NCBI GenBank assembly: GCA_964427855.1
Contig: CAYRVH010000008.1
Coordinates: 12,317-76,316 of the forward strand
Source: JAUPKT01 sp964427855
GTDB taxonomy: Bacteria; Desulfobacterota; Desulfomonilia; Desulfomonilales; Desulfomonilaceae
DNA length: 64,000 nucleotides
Reading direction: 5' to 3'
The notes below the pieces were generated by a model. The model was not told where the DNA came from, made no database searches, and saw only the letters and a list, made by a program, of their open reading frames with translations. Made by a program: the position numbers and the translations under genes. How positions within the stretch are numbered: position 1 is the stretch's first letter; each line of letters opens with the position of its first letter. This document shows, in pieces, positions 18,701-26,698 of this stretch.

Positions 18701-19228
18701 ATGACAAGAAGCGAGGTGGATGCTCATTTCATGAAAATGGCAATAGAGCTCGCCCAAAAGGCTGCAGACTGCGGCGATACTCCTGTGGGGGCCCTGGTGG
18801 TGCAGGACGGTCAGATCCTTGGCGAAGGGTACAATCGCATCGAACGAGATCGAGATCCCACGGCCCATGCTGAGCTCATCGCCTTGAGGGAGGCGGCAAG
18901 ACGAAAGGGGGACTGGCGATTGCACGGCGCCACTCTATATGCTACATTAGAACCCTGCGTGATGTGCGCAGCGGCTGCGTTGCATGCACGCGTCTCGCGT
19001 GTGGTATTCGGCGCGTACGACGCCCGGTGGGGCGGCGTGGGAAGCTTGTTCGACCTCTCGCATGACCCAAGAACAAACCATGAGTTCGAAGTGGCGTCAG
19101 GAGTTGAAGAAGAAACATGCGCGAAACTATGCCAAGCTTTTTTTGCCAGCGCGCGGCGGCGCGGGACGCCAGGGCGGATTGAGTCAAGAGCACGCAGTGG
19201 TCAGGCGCAGAATTGTTCTCAAAAATGA
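18701..19228 (+). CDS. tadA: tRNA adenosine(34) deaminase
   Basis: Deaminates A34 of tRNA-Arg(ACG) to inosine. The cytidine-deaminase-fold protein of 175 residues has the zinc site HAELIAL (His, catalytic Glu) and LEPCVMCAAA (two Cys), and GAYDARWGGVGSLFDL typical of TadA. The frame is open back into ilvD (18617), but ATG 18701 gives the normal N-terminus; ATG 18731 is possible. The C-terminal 25 residues are Arg-rich and not family-like. The neighbouring tRNA-Ser gene 254 bp downstream is a common arrangement for tadA; no SRP RNA was recognised between them. Confidence 0.92.
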   Translation: MTRSEVDAHFMKMAIELAQKAADCGDTPVGALVVQDGQILGEGYNRIERDRDPTAHAELIALREAARRKGDWRLHGATLYATLEPCVMCAAAALHARVSRVVFGAYDARWGGVGSLFDLSHDPRTNHEFEVASGVEEETCAKLCQAFFASARRRGTPGRIESRARSGQAQNCSQK

Positions 19229-19482
19229 CAAGTATTTGGCGACTGCGATCACGCCATGTCATCGAGGCCAATTGAGTGTGCCAGCATAAAAGTGACCAAG
19301 CTTTTCCTCGAAGTGGGCTATCGGAGATGCAACTCTTACAAATGCGTATCCGGAAAGATTCGCGTCTCTGCACCCTAGTCGGGAGCTTTAAATCATTATG
19401 TTCGTGGTGCCGGTATCTCAAGTGAATGGAATGGAACGGAATCGATACAGCGCCGAGAAGGCTGAGGTCAGGCTGTAGAAGC

Positions 19483-19573
<91 letters not shown>

Positions 19574-19670
19574 ATCATGCGTAACGTTGCTCTGGAAAGT
19601 TCGCTTGGGAAGAGCGCCGTCTTTCAAGCAACTGTCATAATCTTTCAAAGGGGAATCCTTTAGGCGATTG

Positions 19671-20933
19671 CTATACTTCTGAATCCGCCTTATACGCGCA
19701 TAATGCGCCGCACATAGTGCATGTCTCGTGGTCTTCCCGACAGGTTCTTTTCCTAATCTCGCGTGCAAGGTCCGGATCGAGCGCGAGCCGAATTTGTTCT
19801 TCCCAGTTTCGGTCTTTTCGAGCGCGACTCATCTGTTGGTCCCATTCCCAGGCGCCGGGATGTTTCCGCACGAGATCTGCAGCATGCGCGGCGGTTCTCG
19901 CCGCCAGGACCCCCATGCGGACGTCGTCGGCATCTGGCAGGCCCAGGTGCTCAGTCGGAGTCACATAACATAGGAAATCGGCCCCCGCTGCAGCAGCAAT
20001 AGCTCCTCCGATCGCAGAAGTAACGTGGTCAAGTCCTGGGGCAACGTCGGTGACGAGGGGCCCCAACACGTAGAACGGTGCGCCGTCGCAGAGCTTCTTC
20101 TCGAGCATCATTTGAGCCGGTATCTGATCCAAAGGCACATGCCCTGGCCCCTCGATGATCGCCTGTACACCTTTTTCCTTTTCTCTGCGGTTGAGCTGTC
20201 CAAGTGTGATGAGCTCCTCAATCTGCGCAGCATCCATGGAATCTACCAACGCCCCGGGCCGTAGTCCGTCGCCAAGACTTAATACCATGTTGTAATGCAA
20301 GCAGATATCAAGCACTTCGTCATAACGTTCAAACAAGGGATTCTCCCTGCGGTTTAACCGCATCCATCTCGCAAGAAAACTGCCGCCGCGACTGACCACT
20401 CCACAAATACGCGGCTGGTGGGCAAGGCGCTCCAATGCCGCCAGGTTCACTCCGCAGTGCACCGTGACGAAGCTGATGCCATCCTCGCCATGCTGACGAA
20501 TGGCATCGAGCATCTCGTCAGGTTCCATGTTTTCGCCTCCGCCGCCTCTTTTTGTCGCGGCGACAATAGCCTCATAAATAGGCACAGAGCCAACAGGCAC
20601 AGGCGACGACGCTACGATTTTACGACGGACTGAGCGCAGGTCACCGCCGGTGGATAAGTCCATCACAGTGTCTGCGCCCGCTTTTATGGCCGCTTCGAGT
20701 TTTCTCAACTCCAGATCTTCATCATGGAGGTCCTGGGAAGTGCCTATGTTTGCATTGACCTTGACCATGAGCCCTTCGCCCACCGCCACGAACGCGCCGC
20801 TCGGAGGGGCTTTGAATATCGCGATCTTTCCGGAACGAACCTTCTCCTCTATGGCCGCTGTTCCGACGCCCTCTTTTCGGGCTATGGCATCAATCATAGT
20901 TTTCAAGTCTGCATTCTCCGCATCTTTTTGCAA
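19671..20933 (-). CDS. thiC: Phosphomethylpyrimidine synthase (ThiC); BzaF paralogue possible
   Basis: A radical SAM enzyme that rearranges aminoimidazole ribotide into the thiamin pyrimidine. The 420-residue protein is of the short form found in anaerobes. It has NANIGTSQ near residue 60, EGPGHVPLDQI, GPLVTDVAPGLDH, LCYVTPTEHLGLP, and the C-terminal cluster-binding CTMCGALC (CxxCxxxxC). No TPP riboswitch was recognised in the 200 bp upstream, and no other thi genes are near. Short ThiC paralogues named BzaF/BzaA/BzaB make the benzimidazole ligand of cobamides from the same substrate, so that role cannot be excluded; no cobamide genes are adjacent. The start ATG 20933 gives a normal length. 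Confidence 0.85.
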   Translation of the reverse strand: MQKDAENADLKTMIDAIARKEGVGTAAIEEKVRSGKIAIFKAPPSGAFVAVGEGLMVKVNANIGTSQDLHDEDLELRKLEAAIKAGADTVMDLSTGGDLRSVRRKIVASSPVPVGSVPIYEAIVAATKRGGGGENMEPDEMLDAIRQHGEDGISFVTVHCGVNLAALERLAHQPRICGVVSRGGSFLARWMRLNRRENPLFERYDEVLDICLHYNMVLSLGDGLRPGALVDSMDAAQIEELITLGQLNRREKEKGVQAIIEGPGHVPLDQIPAQMMLEKKLCDGAPFYVLGPLVTDVAPGLDHVTSAIGGAIAAAAGADFLCYVTPTEHLGLPDADDVRMGVLAARTAAHAADLVRKHPGAWEWDQQMSRARKDRNWEEQIRLALDPDLAREIRKRTCREDHETCTMCGALCAYKADSEV

Positions 20934-21152
20934 TTAGTATAAGTGTGTGCGTTTCTGTTGTCTATCCCCACCTTCTGCAGCGTTGTGTGCTGATTCTCCA
21001 CATTGCCGCAGGAATAAAGTCCGTATCGTCCAATTCGTGCGTCCTTTCTAAAACCGCGACGTCAACCAAGGCGGAGAAACTCTTGTTATCTTGAAAGAGC
21101 TAGCTCGAACAAAGTGAGAGAGACAAATGAGAAATTTTACGTTTTGAAACTA

Positions 21153-21178
21153 AGATTTCTCGCGTAGCTCAAAATGAC
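21153..21178 (-). repeat. Fragment of GTCATTTCGA-type dispersed repeat
   Basis: agatttctcgcgtagctcaa followed by aatgac is the inverted end of the repeat also present at 63883-64000 (gtcatttcgaagg... and gatttctcgctacgctc). It lies in the 466-bp spacer upstream of thiC, where no gene is visible. Confidence 0.6.
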
Positions 21179-21233
21179 AAGGAGGGAGTCCTTGAAATCA
21201 CGGTTGCGATATGGAATTTGTATGTAATTTTGC

Positions 21234-21250
21234 GCCCCCCCATAGGGGGC
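21234..21250. repeat. GC-rich hairpin in thiC upstream spacer
   Basis: GCCCCC, a five-base loop, GGGGGC: a perfect 6-bp stem. There is no T tract. The role is unknown; it lies roughly 300 bp upstream of thiC and 150 bp before the divergent lipoprotein gene. Confidence 0.35.
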
Positions 21251-21399
21251 TGCTCCTCAAGACTCGCAAGCCGCCCGATATCCAACCGATGGAAATTCTT
21301 TTGTTTCGAGAATATGCTAACATCGCTGACCAGAAGCAGCAATGTCCTCATGGCAGTGAGGCGCGCTCCCTTCGTTTTTGACGGACATGGGAGCGACGT

Positions 21400-22344
21400 A
21401 TGAAGTCAGTTTGTGGAGAGCACGGTTCGCCTTGTACAATGGAATCTAGTTTTGTACAGAATTTCCCGATGAGTTCCATGAGACGCTCCATCGGTTGGCC
21501 TGGCATACGATTGTTTCTTGCCGCCTTATCTATAGTCGCTCTGGCGGCCTGTCCTTTTCGCTCCTTGCGAGAGGACGGCCCCCCGGCGCAATTATCCCCC
21601 GAAGGCTACCGCAGCCTTGATCGCTTTCCTTTTCGTGAGGCGTGGTACGGCATCTACTTCGAAGACGATAAGATTGGGTACAGCCACTTCAAAATCAGTC
21701 AAGGCAAGAACAGCTTCGTGATTGCCTTTGATTCGGTCATACGGCTGAGGATAAGGGCTCAGACGAAAGAAATCGACCTGAAGGAGTCGGTAAACGTCAA
21801 ACCGGACCTCAGCTTGATGTCCTTTGATTCACAGGTTTTTATGAATAGTAAACAAATGGAAATGCGTGGTGTAGTGAGAGCGTCTCGACTCGAGGTCGAG
21901 ATCGCTGTAGGTGGAGAAAATATAAAACGAGGCTACGAATTTCCAAGTACCCTCTACCATTCATCTGCGGTGTCTTTAATGCCCGCGCTGAGAGGCATCA
22001 GAGACGGCCAAGCGTACAGTTTTTTGACTTTCAACGCCCAAAAGCAGCAGGTGGAAAAGGTGGAGCAAACCATCTCTCGTGTGACAGGGGGCCCCGGTCC
22101 CAACAAAAGTGTGTGGAAGGTCAGGACTGTCTGCGGCGACTCTGTGATGTACTCATGGCTGAATGAAGAGGGGCTCCCGGTCATCGACAAGGGATCAAAG
22201 GAGCCGATTATTACATTCCTGGAAGATGAAACGTCGGCCAAAAACTTTCTCAGGCGCAAGAAGCAAGGTTTGCTGCGCCGCAATTTGGATAGTCCTTCGG
22301 CATTCGCTGAAACCCTGGATCTCGGCCTTGTCTGTGGGGCATGA
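21400..22344 (+). CDS. Predicted lipoprotein of unknown function
   Basis: A 314-residue exported protein. A hydrophobic stretch (IRLFLAALSIVALAAC, about residues 36-51) ends in LAAC, a lipobox, so it is probably a lipid-anchored periplasmic or outer-membrane protein. The mature part starts with FREAWYGIYFEDDKIGYSHFKI, a pattern seen in proteins that precede or are fused to transglutaminase-like domains, then predicted beta-rich sequence. No transglutaminase catalytic triad is present. The ATG at 21400 has GGGAG upstream but gives a long N-region; ATGs at 21469 and 21478 would give a more typical signal peptide but lack ribosome sites. No function assigned. Confidence 0.65.
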   Translation: MKSVCGEHGSPCTMESSFVQNFPMSSMRRSIGWPGIRLFLAALSIVALAACPFRSLREDGPPAQLSPEGYRSLDRFPFREAWYGIYFEDDKIGYSHFKISQGKNSFVIAFDSVIRLRIRAQTKEIDLKESVNVKPDLSLMSFDSQVFMNSKQMEMRGVVRASRLEVEIAVGGENIKRGYEFPSTLYHSSAVSLMPALRGIRDGQAYSFLTFNAQKQQVEKVEQTISRVTGGPGPNKSVWKVRTVCGDSVMYSWLNEEGLPVIDKGSKEPIITFLEDETSAKNFLRRKKQGLLRRNLDSPSAFAETLDLGLVCGA

Positions 22345-22381
22345 TGACCAAAAAGACGCCTTCAAGGAATAGCGCAGACTA

Positions 22382-22410
22382 TTGCGCCGCTGATTTCTTC
22401 AGCATATAAT
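22382..22410 (+). promoter_or_regulatory. Predicted sigma-70 promoter for the SelW-like gene
   Basis: TTGCGC (22382-22387), a 17-bp spacer and a perfect TATAAT (22405-22410), 48 bp before the start codon of the selenoprotein gene. Confidence 0.6.
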
Positions 22411-22457
22411 TTTTGTGCCGATCAAAAGGCGATCGCATGCCAGGAGGTGTGAAGGCC

Positions 22458-22682
22458 ATGGATGTATGTAAAATTACGTATTGCGGGGTTTGAAACTATC
22501 GACCGCGAGCTGCCGGACTGGCGGACGAACTTGAACGAGAACTTGGCATCAAATCTGAACTCATCGAATCGAGCGGCGGCGTATTTGAAGTCGAATATCA
22601 AGGAAAGCTCCTGTTCTCAAAAAAACGGCTTGGCCGGTTTCCCAACGAGGGAGAGGTACAAAAGCTCATTAATCAGGTTTAA
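22458..22682 (+). CDS. SelW-like selenoprotein (Rdx family) with in-frame UGA
   Basis: A 74-residue protein encoded from ATG 22458 to TAA 22680-22682, read through a TGA at 22491-22493 as selenocysteine. The N-terminus is DVCKITYCGVU, giving the CxxU redox motif of SelW/Rdx proteins, followed by NYRPRAAGLADEL, then GGVFEVEYQGKLLFSKK and GRFPNEGEV, all matching the family pattern (YCxxC/U...RAxxLAxEL...GxFEV...FP). Three signals support expression: AGGAGG nine bases before ATG, the promoter at 22382-22410, and a hairpin at 22510-22524 directly after the UGA. Members are thioredoxin-like oxidoreductases of unclear substrate. No selA, selB, selC or selD lies in the window, so decoding machinery must be elsewhere. 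Standard gene finders would miss or truncate it. Confidence 0.88.
22510..22524 (+). promoter_or_regulatory. Candidate bacterial SECIS hairpin
   Basis: CTGCC, loop GGACT, GGCGG form a 5-bp stem with one U-G pair. The loop starts 22 nt after the UGA and begins with GG, which agrees with known bacterial SECIS geometry (apical loop roughly 16-37 nt downstream with an early G). An outer CCGC pairing is also possible. Confidence 0.6.
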
Positions 22683-22795
22683 AAAAGCGTCGGACAAGCG
22701 GAGCCGATCTTGAATCAGTCGGGTGCATCTGGCTTGGGCTCGCAGCGCGGCGGCGCAATGCCCAGTTCTCTTCGTGCACAACGGAAGGCAACAGC

Positions 22796-23296
22796 ATGGT
22801 GATACAATGCCGATCCTGCAACGGACTTCTCCGATGCGATCCTATGCTCGCCAGCGGGGATAGAGCTCGCAGGATCCGCTGCCCGCATTGTGGTCGAGAT
22901 GGCTTTATTCACAATGATACGGTTTCTGAGGGTGGCGCTGTCTTGGAAACCATCACGCCAAAACCGGACGTGGATAAAAATATTATCTCCAAGGAACAGA
23001 GTGAAAATGACGAATTTCGGGAGCAGAAAGACGTATGGGAACTGGAGATACGCCAGGAACCTCGGGAAGAAGCGGACGCCATGAGCAGCGAACAGAAGCC
23101 TCTATGCGCCAAGCCGGCAGGATCCCGCATAAACTGGGTGAGATGGATTGCCGCTTCCTTTGCCGTCGTCCTTGTTTTTGCCCTTTTTGTGAATTTGATA
23201 TTGCCTGGTCCTACAGGGCACAAGTTGTTCGGAGGGGTCACGTTTCAAGAGCATGGAAGAGGCGCTGATGCGCCAATCGAAAATAAACCAAAATGA
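22796..23296 (+). CDS. Zinc-ribbon membrane protein of unknown function
   Basis: A 166-residue protein with an N-terminal zinc ribbon of the MJ0042 kind: CRSC at residues 5-8 and CPHC around residue 29. An acidic, Glu-rich linker follows, then one membrane segment (about residues 116-138, WIAASFAVVLVFALFVNLIL) and a short tail. It probably sits in the inner membrane with the ribbon in the cytoplasm. The ATG at 22796 follows GGAAGG. Its stop overlaps the dgt start (ATGA), so the two are co-translated, which is the only functional hint. Confidence 0.75.
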   Translation: MVIQCRSCNGLLRCDPMLASGDRARRIRCPHCGRDGFIHNDTVSEGGAVLETITPKPDVDKNIISKEQSENDEFREQKDVWELEIRQEPREEADAMSSEQKPLCAKPAGSRINWVRWIAASFAVVLVFALFVNLILPGPTGHKLFGGVTFQEHGRGADAPIENKPK

Positions 23297-24459
23297 TATT
23301 GCTCAGAAAAACGCAAGAGGAAAAAGAGCGTCTCTTTCTGGCGCCTTATGCCCTTGCGTCAGAACGGACAAAGGGTCGAGAGTATCAGGAAAAGAAGTGC
23401 CCGTATCGGACGGCCTTCCAACGCGACAGGGATCGCATCATTCATTCCAAGGCGTTCAGGCGTCTGGAGTATAAAACCCAGGTGTTTGCATATTACGAGG
23501 GGGACCATTATCGGACCCGCTTGACCCACACGTTGGAAGCTGCGCAGATTGCCCGTAGCATAGCCCAGTATCTCGGCGCCAACGAGGATTTGACCCATGC
23601 CATTGCATTGGCTCACGATCTGGGACACACCCCATTCGGTCATGCGGGCGAACACGCCCTTCACGACTTAATGGCGCCCCTCGGCGGCTTTGAACACAAC
23701 TACCAATCGCTGAGGGTCGTGGATTTGTTGGAGGCGCGATACCCCGAATTCCCAGGCCTAAATCTTACCTACGAAACTCGAAGCGGTATTATAAGGCATT
23801 CCACAGTGTATGACAATCCACGCCCTGATATCGCCGCTGCATTTATGCAAGACCCACAGCCATCTCTCGAGGCCCAAATCGTCAATAGGGCCGACGAAAT
23901 AGCCTACAACTGCCACGATATTGAAGATGGATTGCGATCAGGCTTTTTTGTAGAGGCCGAGGTATCCGAACTTCCCCTTTGGGATGAAGTCACCAGGATC
24001 ATTACTGATCGCTACCCTCGCTTGGATAAAGACACCTTGCGCTATCAGTGTATTCGCGCGCTCATCGATACCTTCATAAGGGATCTGGTTGAGGAAACAG
24101 AAAATCGTCTCGCGGCGGGGGGCTTCGATTCGCCTGAAGCGCTGGCGCAGGCCCAAGAGTCCGTAGTGGATTTTTCCCCACGGATGAAAAACTGGAAGCG
24201 CGAGCTGAATGAATTTCTTCACACGCGGTTCTATACCCATCATAGAATTCTCAGAATGCAGTACAAGGCGTATAGGCTCCTTCGCGATTTGTTTCAAGAG
24301 TACGTAGAGCGGCCCTCTCAGTTGCCTCCCAGCGTTCAAAAACGCATCAACGAGCGTGAAGAACCGGCCGAGCGGATAGTGTGCGATTATATTGCGGGGA
24401 TGACGGATCGTTTTGCGCTCGACGAGCACCGGAAGCTTTTCCTCCCTTATGAATACTGA
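23293..24459 (+). CDS. dgt: Deoxyguanosinetriphosphate triphosphohydrolase-like HD protein
   Basis: A 388-residue HD-domain dNTPase that would hydrolyse dGTP or other dNTPs to nucleoside and triphosphate. Metal-binding motifs are R-T-HTLEAAQIAR near residue 80 and AHDLGHTPFGHAGE near residue 115, with NRADEIAYNCHDIEDG near 200, the usual Dgt set. The N-terminal block HSKAFRRLEYKTQVF is also family-typical. It belongs to the shorter class 2 group rather than the E. coli form (about 505 residues). Start ATG 23293 overlaps the previous stop. It converges with mobA. Confidence 0.9.
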   Translation: MILLRKTQEEKERLFLAPYALASERTKGREYQEKKCPYRTAFQRDRDRIIHSKAFRRLEYKTQVFAYYEGDHYRTRLTHTLEAAQIARSIAQYLGANEDLTHAIALAHDLGHTPFGHAGEHALHDLMAPLGGFEHNYQSLRVVDLLEARYPEFPGLNLTYETRSGIIRHSTVYDNPRPDIAAAFMQDPQPSLEAQIVNRADEIAYNCHDIEDGLRSGFFVEAEVSELPLWDEVTRIITDRYPRLDKDTLRYQCIRALIDTFIRDLVEETENRLAAGGFDSPEALAQAQESVVDFSPRMKNWKRELNEFLHTRFYTHHRILRMQYKAYRLLRDLFQEYVERPSQLPPSVQKRINEREEPAERIVCDYIAGMTDRFALDEHRKLFLPYEY

Positions 24460-24485
24460 CTTGCACCGGGGTACTACGACGTGTC

Positions 24486-25157
24486 TCAGCGTGGCGTTAA
24501 GGCAGTTCGCGCGGCGGCAATTTTGACCGCCTTTTTTAAATCAGCGGGACTATTGACATTCATCACAAACTGAAATTCTGGATCAAATTTCTTCAAGAAT
24601 TCTTCAGATACTCGCCTCACCCTCACGAGCTCATACAAATCCAGGATCCTTAAATTTCCCTGGCGAAGCAAATCTTGTATAAACGGAATACAACTCTTGG
24701 AATAAATCGCATGGAGTGGTTCGACTCTGGATTCGATGCACGGTATGACCACGTCATAGTCTTCGACCAGACCGATCATTCCCTGAATAATGTGCGGGTT
24801 TAGGAAAGGCATGTCGCAGGCCACCAAGAACCCGAACTGGGTCGGGCAGTGCGAAAGGCCCGTGTACAACCCACCGAGGGAACCCGCATTGGGAATTATG
24901 TCCGGAAACATGGGAAGACCGAGAAATGCGTAATCGTCAGGGGTGTTTGTTATGAGAATGATCCTCGGGAGGACTTGAGCTAAGACGTCGCGAACTCTCT
25001 CTACAATGGGCTCGCTTCCGACGTTTAGGAGTGCTTTGTTCACGCCCGCCATTCGGCGAGACTTCCCTCCCGCCAAGATGATTCCACTCACTGGGGTGAC
25101 TCGAGCTCTTGGTCTTGGAACGTGTCCGTCTGTCTGTTCCCCGTAATAACTCACCAA
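24486..25157 (-). CDS. mobA: Molybdenum cofactor guanylyltransferase
   Basis: Links GMP to molybdopterin to form the MGD cofactor used by formate dehydrogenases and similar oxidoreductases. The 223-residue Rossmann-like nucleotidyltransferase has SGIILAGGKSRRMAGVNKAL (GTP binding), NAGSLGGLYTGL and VACDMPFLNP (metal-binding Asp). The C-terminus has VNSPADL, the usual N-T/S-P-x-D/E-L motif. The TTG at 25157 gives an N-terminal extension of 20 residues. A GTG coding for the Val of VSGIIL is a shorter alternative; neither has a strong ribosome site. CTP:molybdopterin cytidylyltransferase is less likely. Confidence 0.88.
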   Translation of the reverse strand: MVSYYGEQTDGHVPRPRARVTPVSGIILAGGKSRRMAGVNKALLNVGSEPIVERVRDVLAQVLPRIILITNTPDDYAFLGLPMFPDIIPNAGSLGGLYTGLSHCPTQFGFLVACDMPFLNPHIIQGMIGLVEDYDVVIPCIESRVEPLHAIYSKSCIPFIQDLLRQGNLRILDLYELVRVRRVSEEFLKKFDPEFQFVMNVNSPADLKKAVKIAAARTALTPR

Positions 25158-25290
25158 CGATGTCTCTTTACCGACATAGCATATCGCCCGCTCCTTAGGC
25201 GGGAGGACAGCGGCTCATGACCGTGAATGCAAATGCAAGTCTTACCAAAAAACGCGGCAGCGGTATGCGATCTCACCCCGTTATCTGATG

Positions 25291-26052
25291 TTAGGGGGTG
25301 CGTGGCGGCGTTCCTGTCGCAGGAGCACCTTGTGTGTCGCGACTGACCGGAGGCGTCTGTATCTTCAGTTCTTTGTACCTTTCCCCAGCCGATTGAGACC
25401 CGGCGAGGATTTTGTTCATACTGCCCCGCAGGTCCGCAAGCTTTTTCTTGTAGTCTGCTGCAACGTCTCGGCAGCCAACGTCTCCCGTGAGCAATATGAG
25501 ATCGTTGGCAATGCTCTGACGCAGCTTAAGAAGCTGGTTGTAGTGCGCAAGATGGACGCCTATGGTTGAATCGAGGCCATTGAGAGACTTGAACTCCGGA
25601 TCGTTGCAGAAATCTATCAACCGGCTTCCATACTGATAGTAGTCGTTCAATGTCTCTTTAAAGTCTTTGATGCTGCGATTCACGTCAGTCAGAAGTTCTG
25701 CAAGTCCCTTATATTGCTGGCTCTGGGTCGCGGGTCTATTGAACATCTTGAAATGAATGTTGTTGACCCATTGCTCCTCGTCGAAGGCCATGTATCCTTC
25801 TTGGCGAATGCGATAAAAAAATCTTCGTGGAGTAGCGACCCCAGGGGCAGCGCTGAGCTTCTTGTCCTCGTCGGGGTCTAAGGTAAAGTTGTCTATAGAG
25901 ATGGTTTGAGGAGGTTGTGTCTTCACCCTGATCTGGAATTCCCCGACGCGTTCAGGCTCTGGTTCCACTTCTGCCTGCGCCCATGCAACTGAAGTGGTTA
26001 TCAGGGAAACTACGAATACTGCCCACACCATTATTTTGAAGCGGAGATCCAT
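25291..26052 (-). CDS. Exported protein of unknown function
   Basis: A 253-residue protein with a signal peptide (MDLRFKIMVWAVFVVSLITTSVAWA, cut near AWA-QA). The mature part starts with an acidic PEPERVGEF stretch, has an Arg/aromatic block (RRFFYRIRQEGYMAFDEEQW), and then helical sequence with possible coiled coil (LLTDVNRSIKDFKETLNDYY, LLKLRQSIANDLI). The C-terminus is Pro/Thr-rich and low complexity. The frame is open to 26088, but ATG 26052 starts right at the signal peptide and is preceded by GAGAAGAA. It has two mature-region cysteines (FCNDPEF, VGCRDV). It is divergent from the small gene at 26228. No family recognised. Confidence 0.65.
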   Translation of the reverse strand: MDLRFKIMVWAVFVVSLITTSVAWAQAEVEPEPERVGEFQIRVKTQPPQTISIDNFTLDPDEDKKLSAAPGVATPRRFFYRIRQEGYMAFDEEQWVNNIHFKMFNRPATQSQQYKGLAELLTDVNRSIKDFKETLNDYYQYGSRLIDFCNDPEFKSLNGLDSTIGVHLAHYNQLLKLRQSIANDLILLTGDVGCRDVAADYKKKLADLRGSMNKILAGSQSAGERYKELKIQTPPVSRDTQGAPATGTPPRTP

Positions 26053-26227
26053 TCGTTCTTCTCTATTGGAAGAGCACACGTCAGCCATGTCAATCTAGGT
26101 GTGAGGTGATTGTACCAATTTTGGGCATAGGATGCAACAACGTCTTCACTCCCGAGAGCCGGAACAATTGAGTTGCATTGTTTGAGGCCGATATATACAA
26201 TAACGAAAATATCATGGGAGCATATCA

Positions 26228-26481
26228 TTGGACGATCAGATCATATTGGCGGCGTCAGAGAATTTTGGGAATGTGACCGTCTGTCCTGGCGGAGTGGTGC
26301 ACGTGAATTTGGCGCATGNNNNNNNNNNTTGAAATTGCTGCCCTCTGAATTTATTAAACTCAGCGACCTCATCGCCCAGGCAAGAATAAGATTTGAGCCC
26401 CCTGCCAGACCTGGCGGCAAGCCGAGTCTTCAGGTCGTGGCCCCTCGCGCCCCTGAGGACTCCGACAATCCGGGAAAATGA
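26228..26481 (+). CDS. Small conserved-looking protein interrupted by assembly gap
   Basis: A short gene of about 84 codons spanning the ten Ns at 26319-26328. Before the gap, TTG 26228 (GGGAG seven bases upstream) reads DDQIILAASENFGNVTVCPG and ends VVHVNLAH. After the gap, a different frame reads LKLLPSEFIKLSDLIAQARI. This is a sensible continuation and resembles small proteins with a G-x-V-H-L strand followed by L-x-EF-x-x-L helices. The frames only join if the gap is 8 or 11 bases rather than 10. The tail is Pro-rich. No function known. It may be the first gene of the run leading to the parvulin and FGE-like genes. Confidence 0.55.
26319..26328. other. Assembly gap (10 N)
   Basis: A run of unknown bases inside the small gene at 26228-26481. 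Reading phase on either side implies the true length is not 10. Confidence 0.99.
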
Positions 26482-26698
26482 AACTGAGTCTGGATCTCTG
26501 TCGCCAGCCCTTGCAAGACCGCAATCGTTGGTGCGCAAGCCGCCGCCAACGGTGGTAGTCTCAGGGAAGGAAGCCCCAAGTCCTTGCTTTTGATCACTGG
26601 CTAGCCTATATTTCGGCCGTTGCAGGCGATCATGACTGGACTCTCGTTGCGATACAGAGCCCCAAAGATCGTTTTCCTTTGAACAAGAGGTACACTAC

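Noticed and set aside
20934..21140. TPP or cobalamin riboswitch upstream of thiC
   Set aside because: The conserved TPP (CTGAGA, ACCTGATCTGG-like) and B12-box sequences were looked for on the minus strand and not found.
22462..22713. Plus-strand frame starting MYVKLRIAGFETIDREL
   Set aside because: It is out of frame with the SelW-like protein that covers the same bases, and has no family-like sequence.
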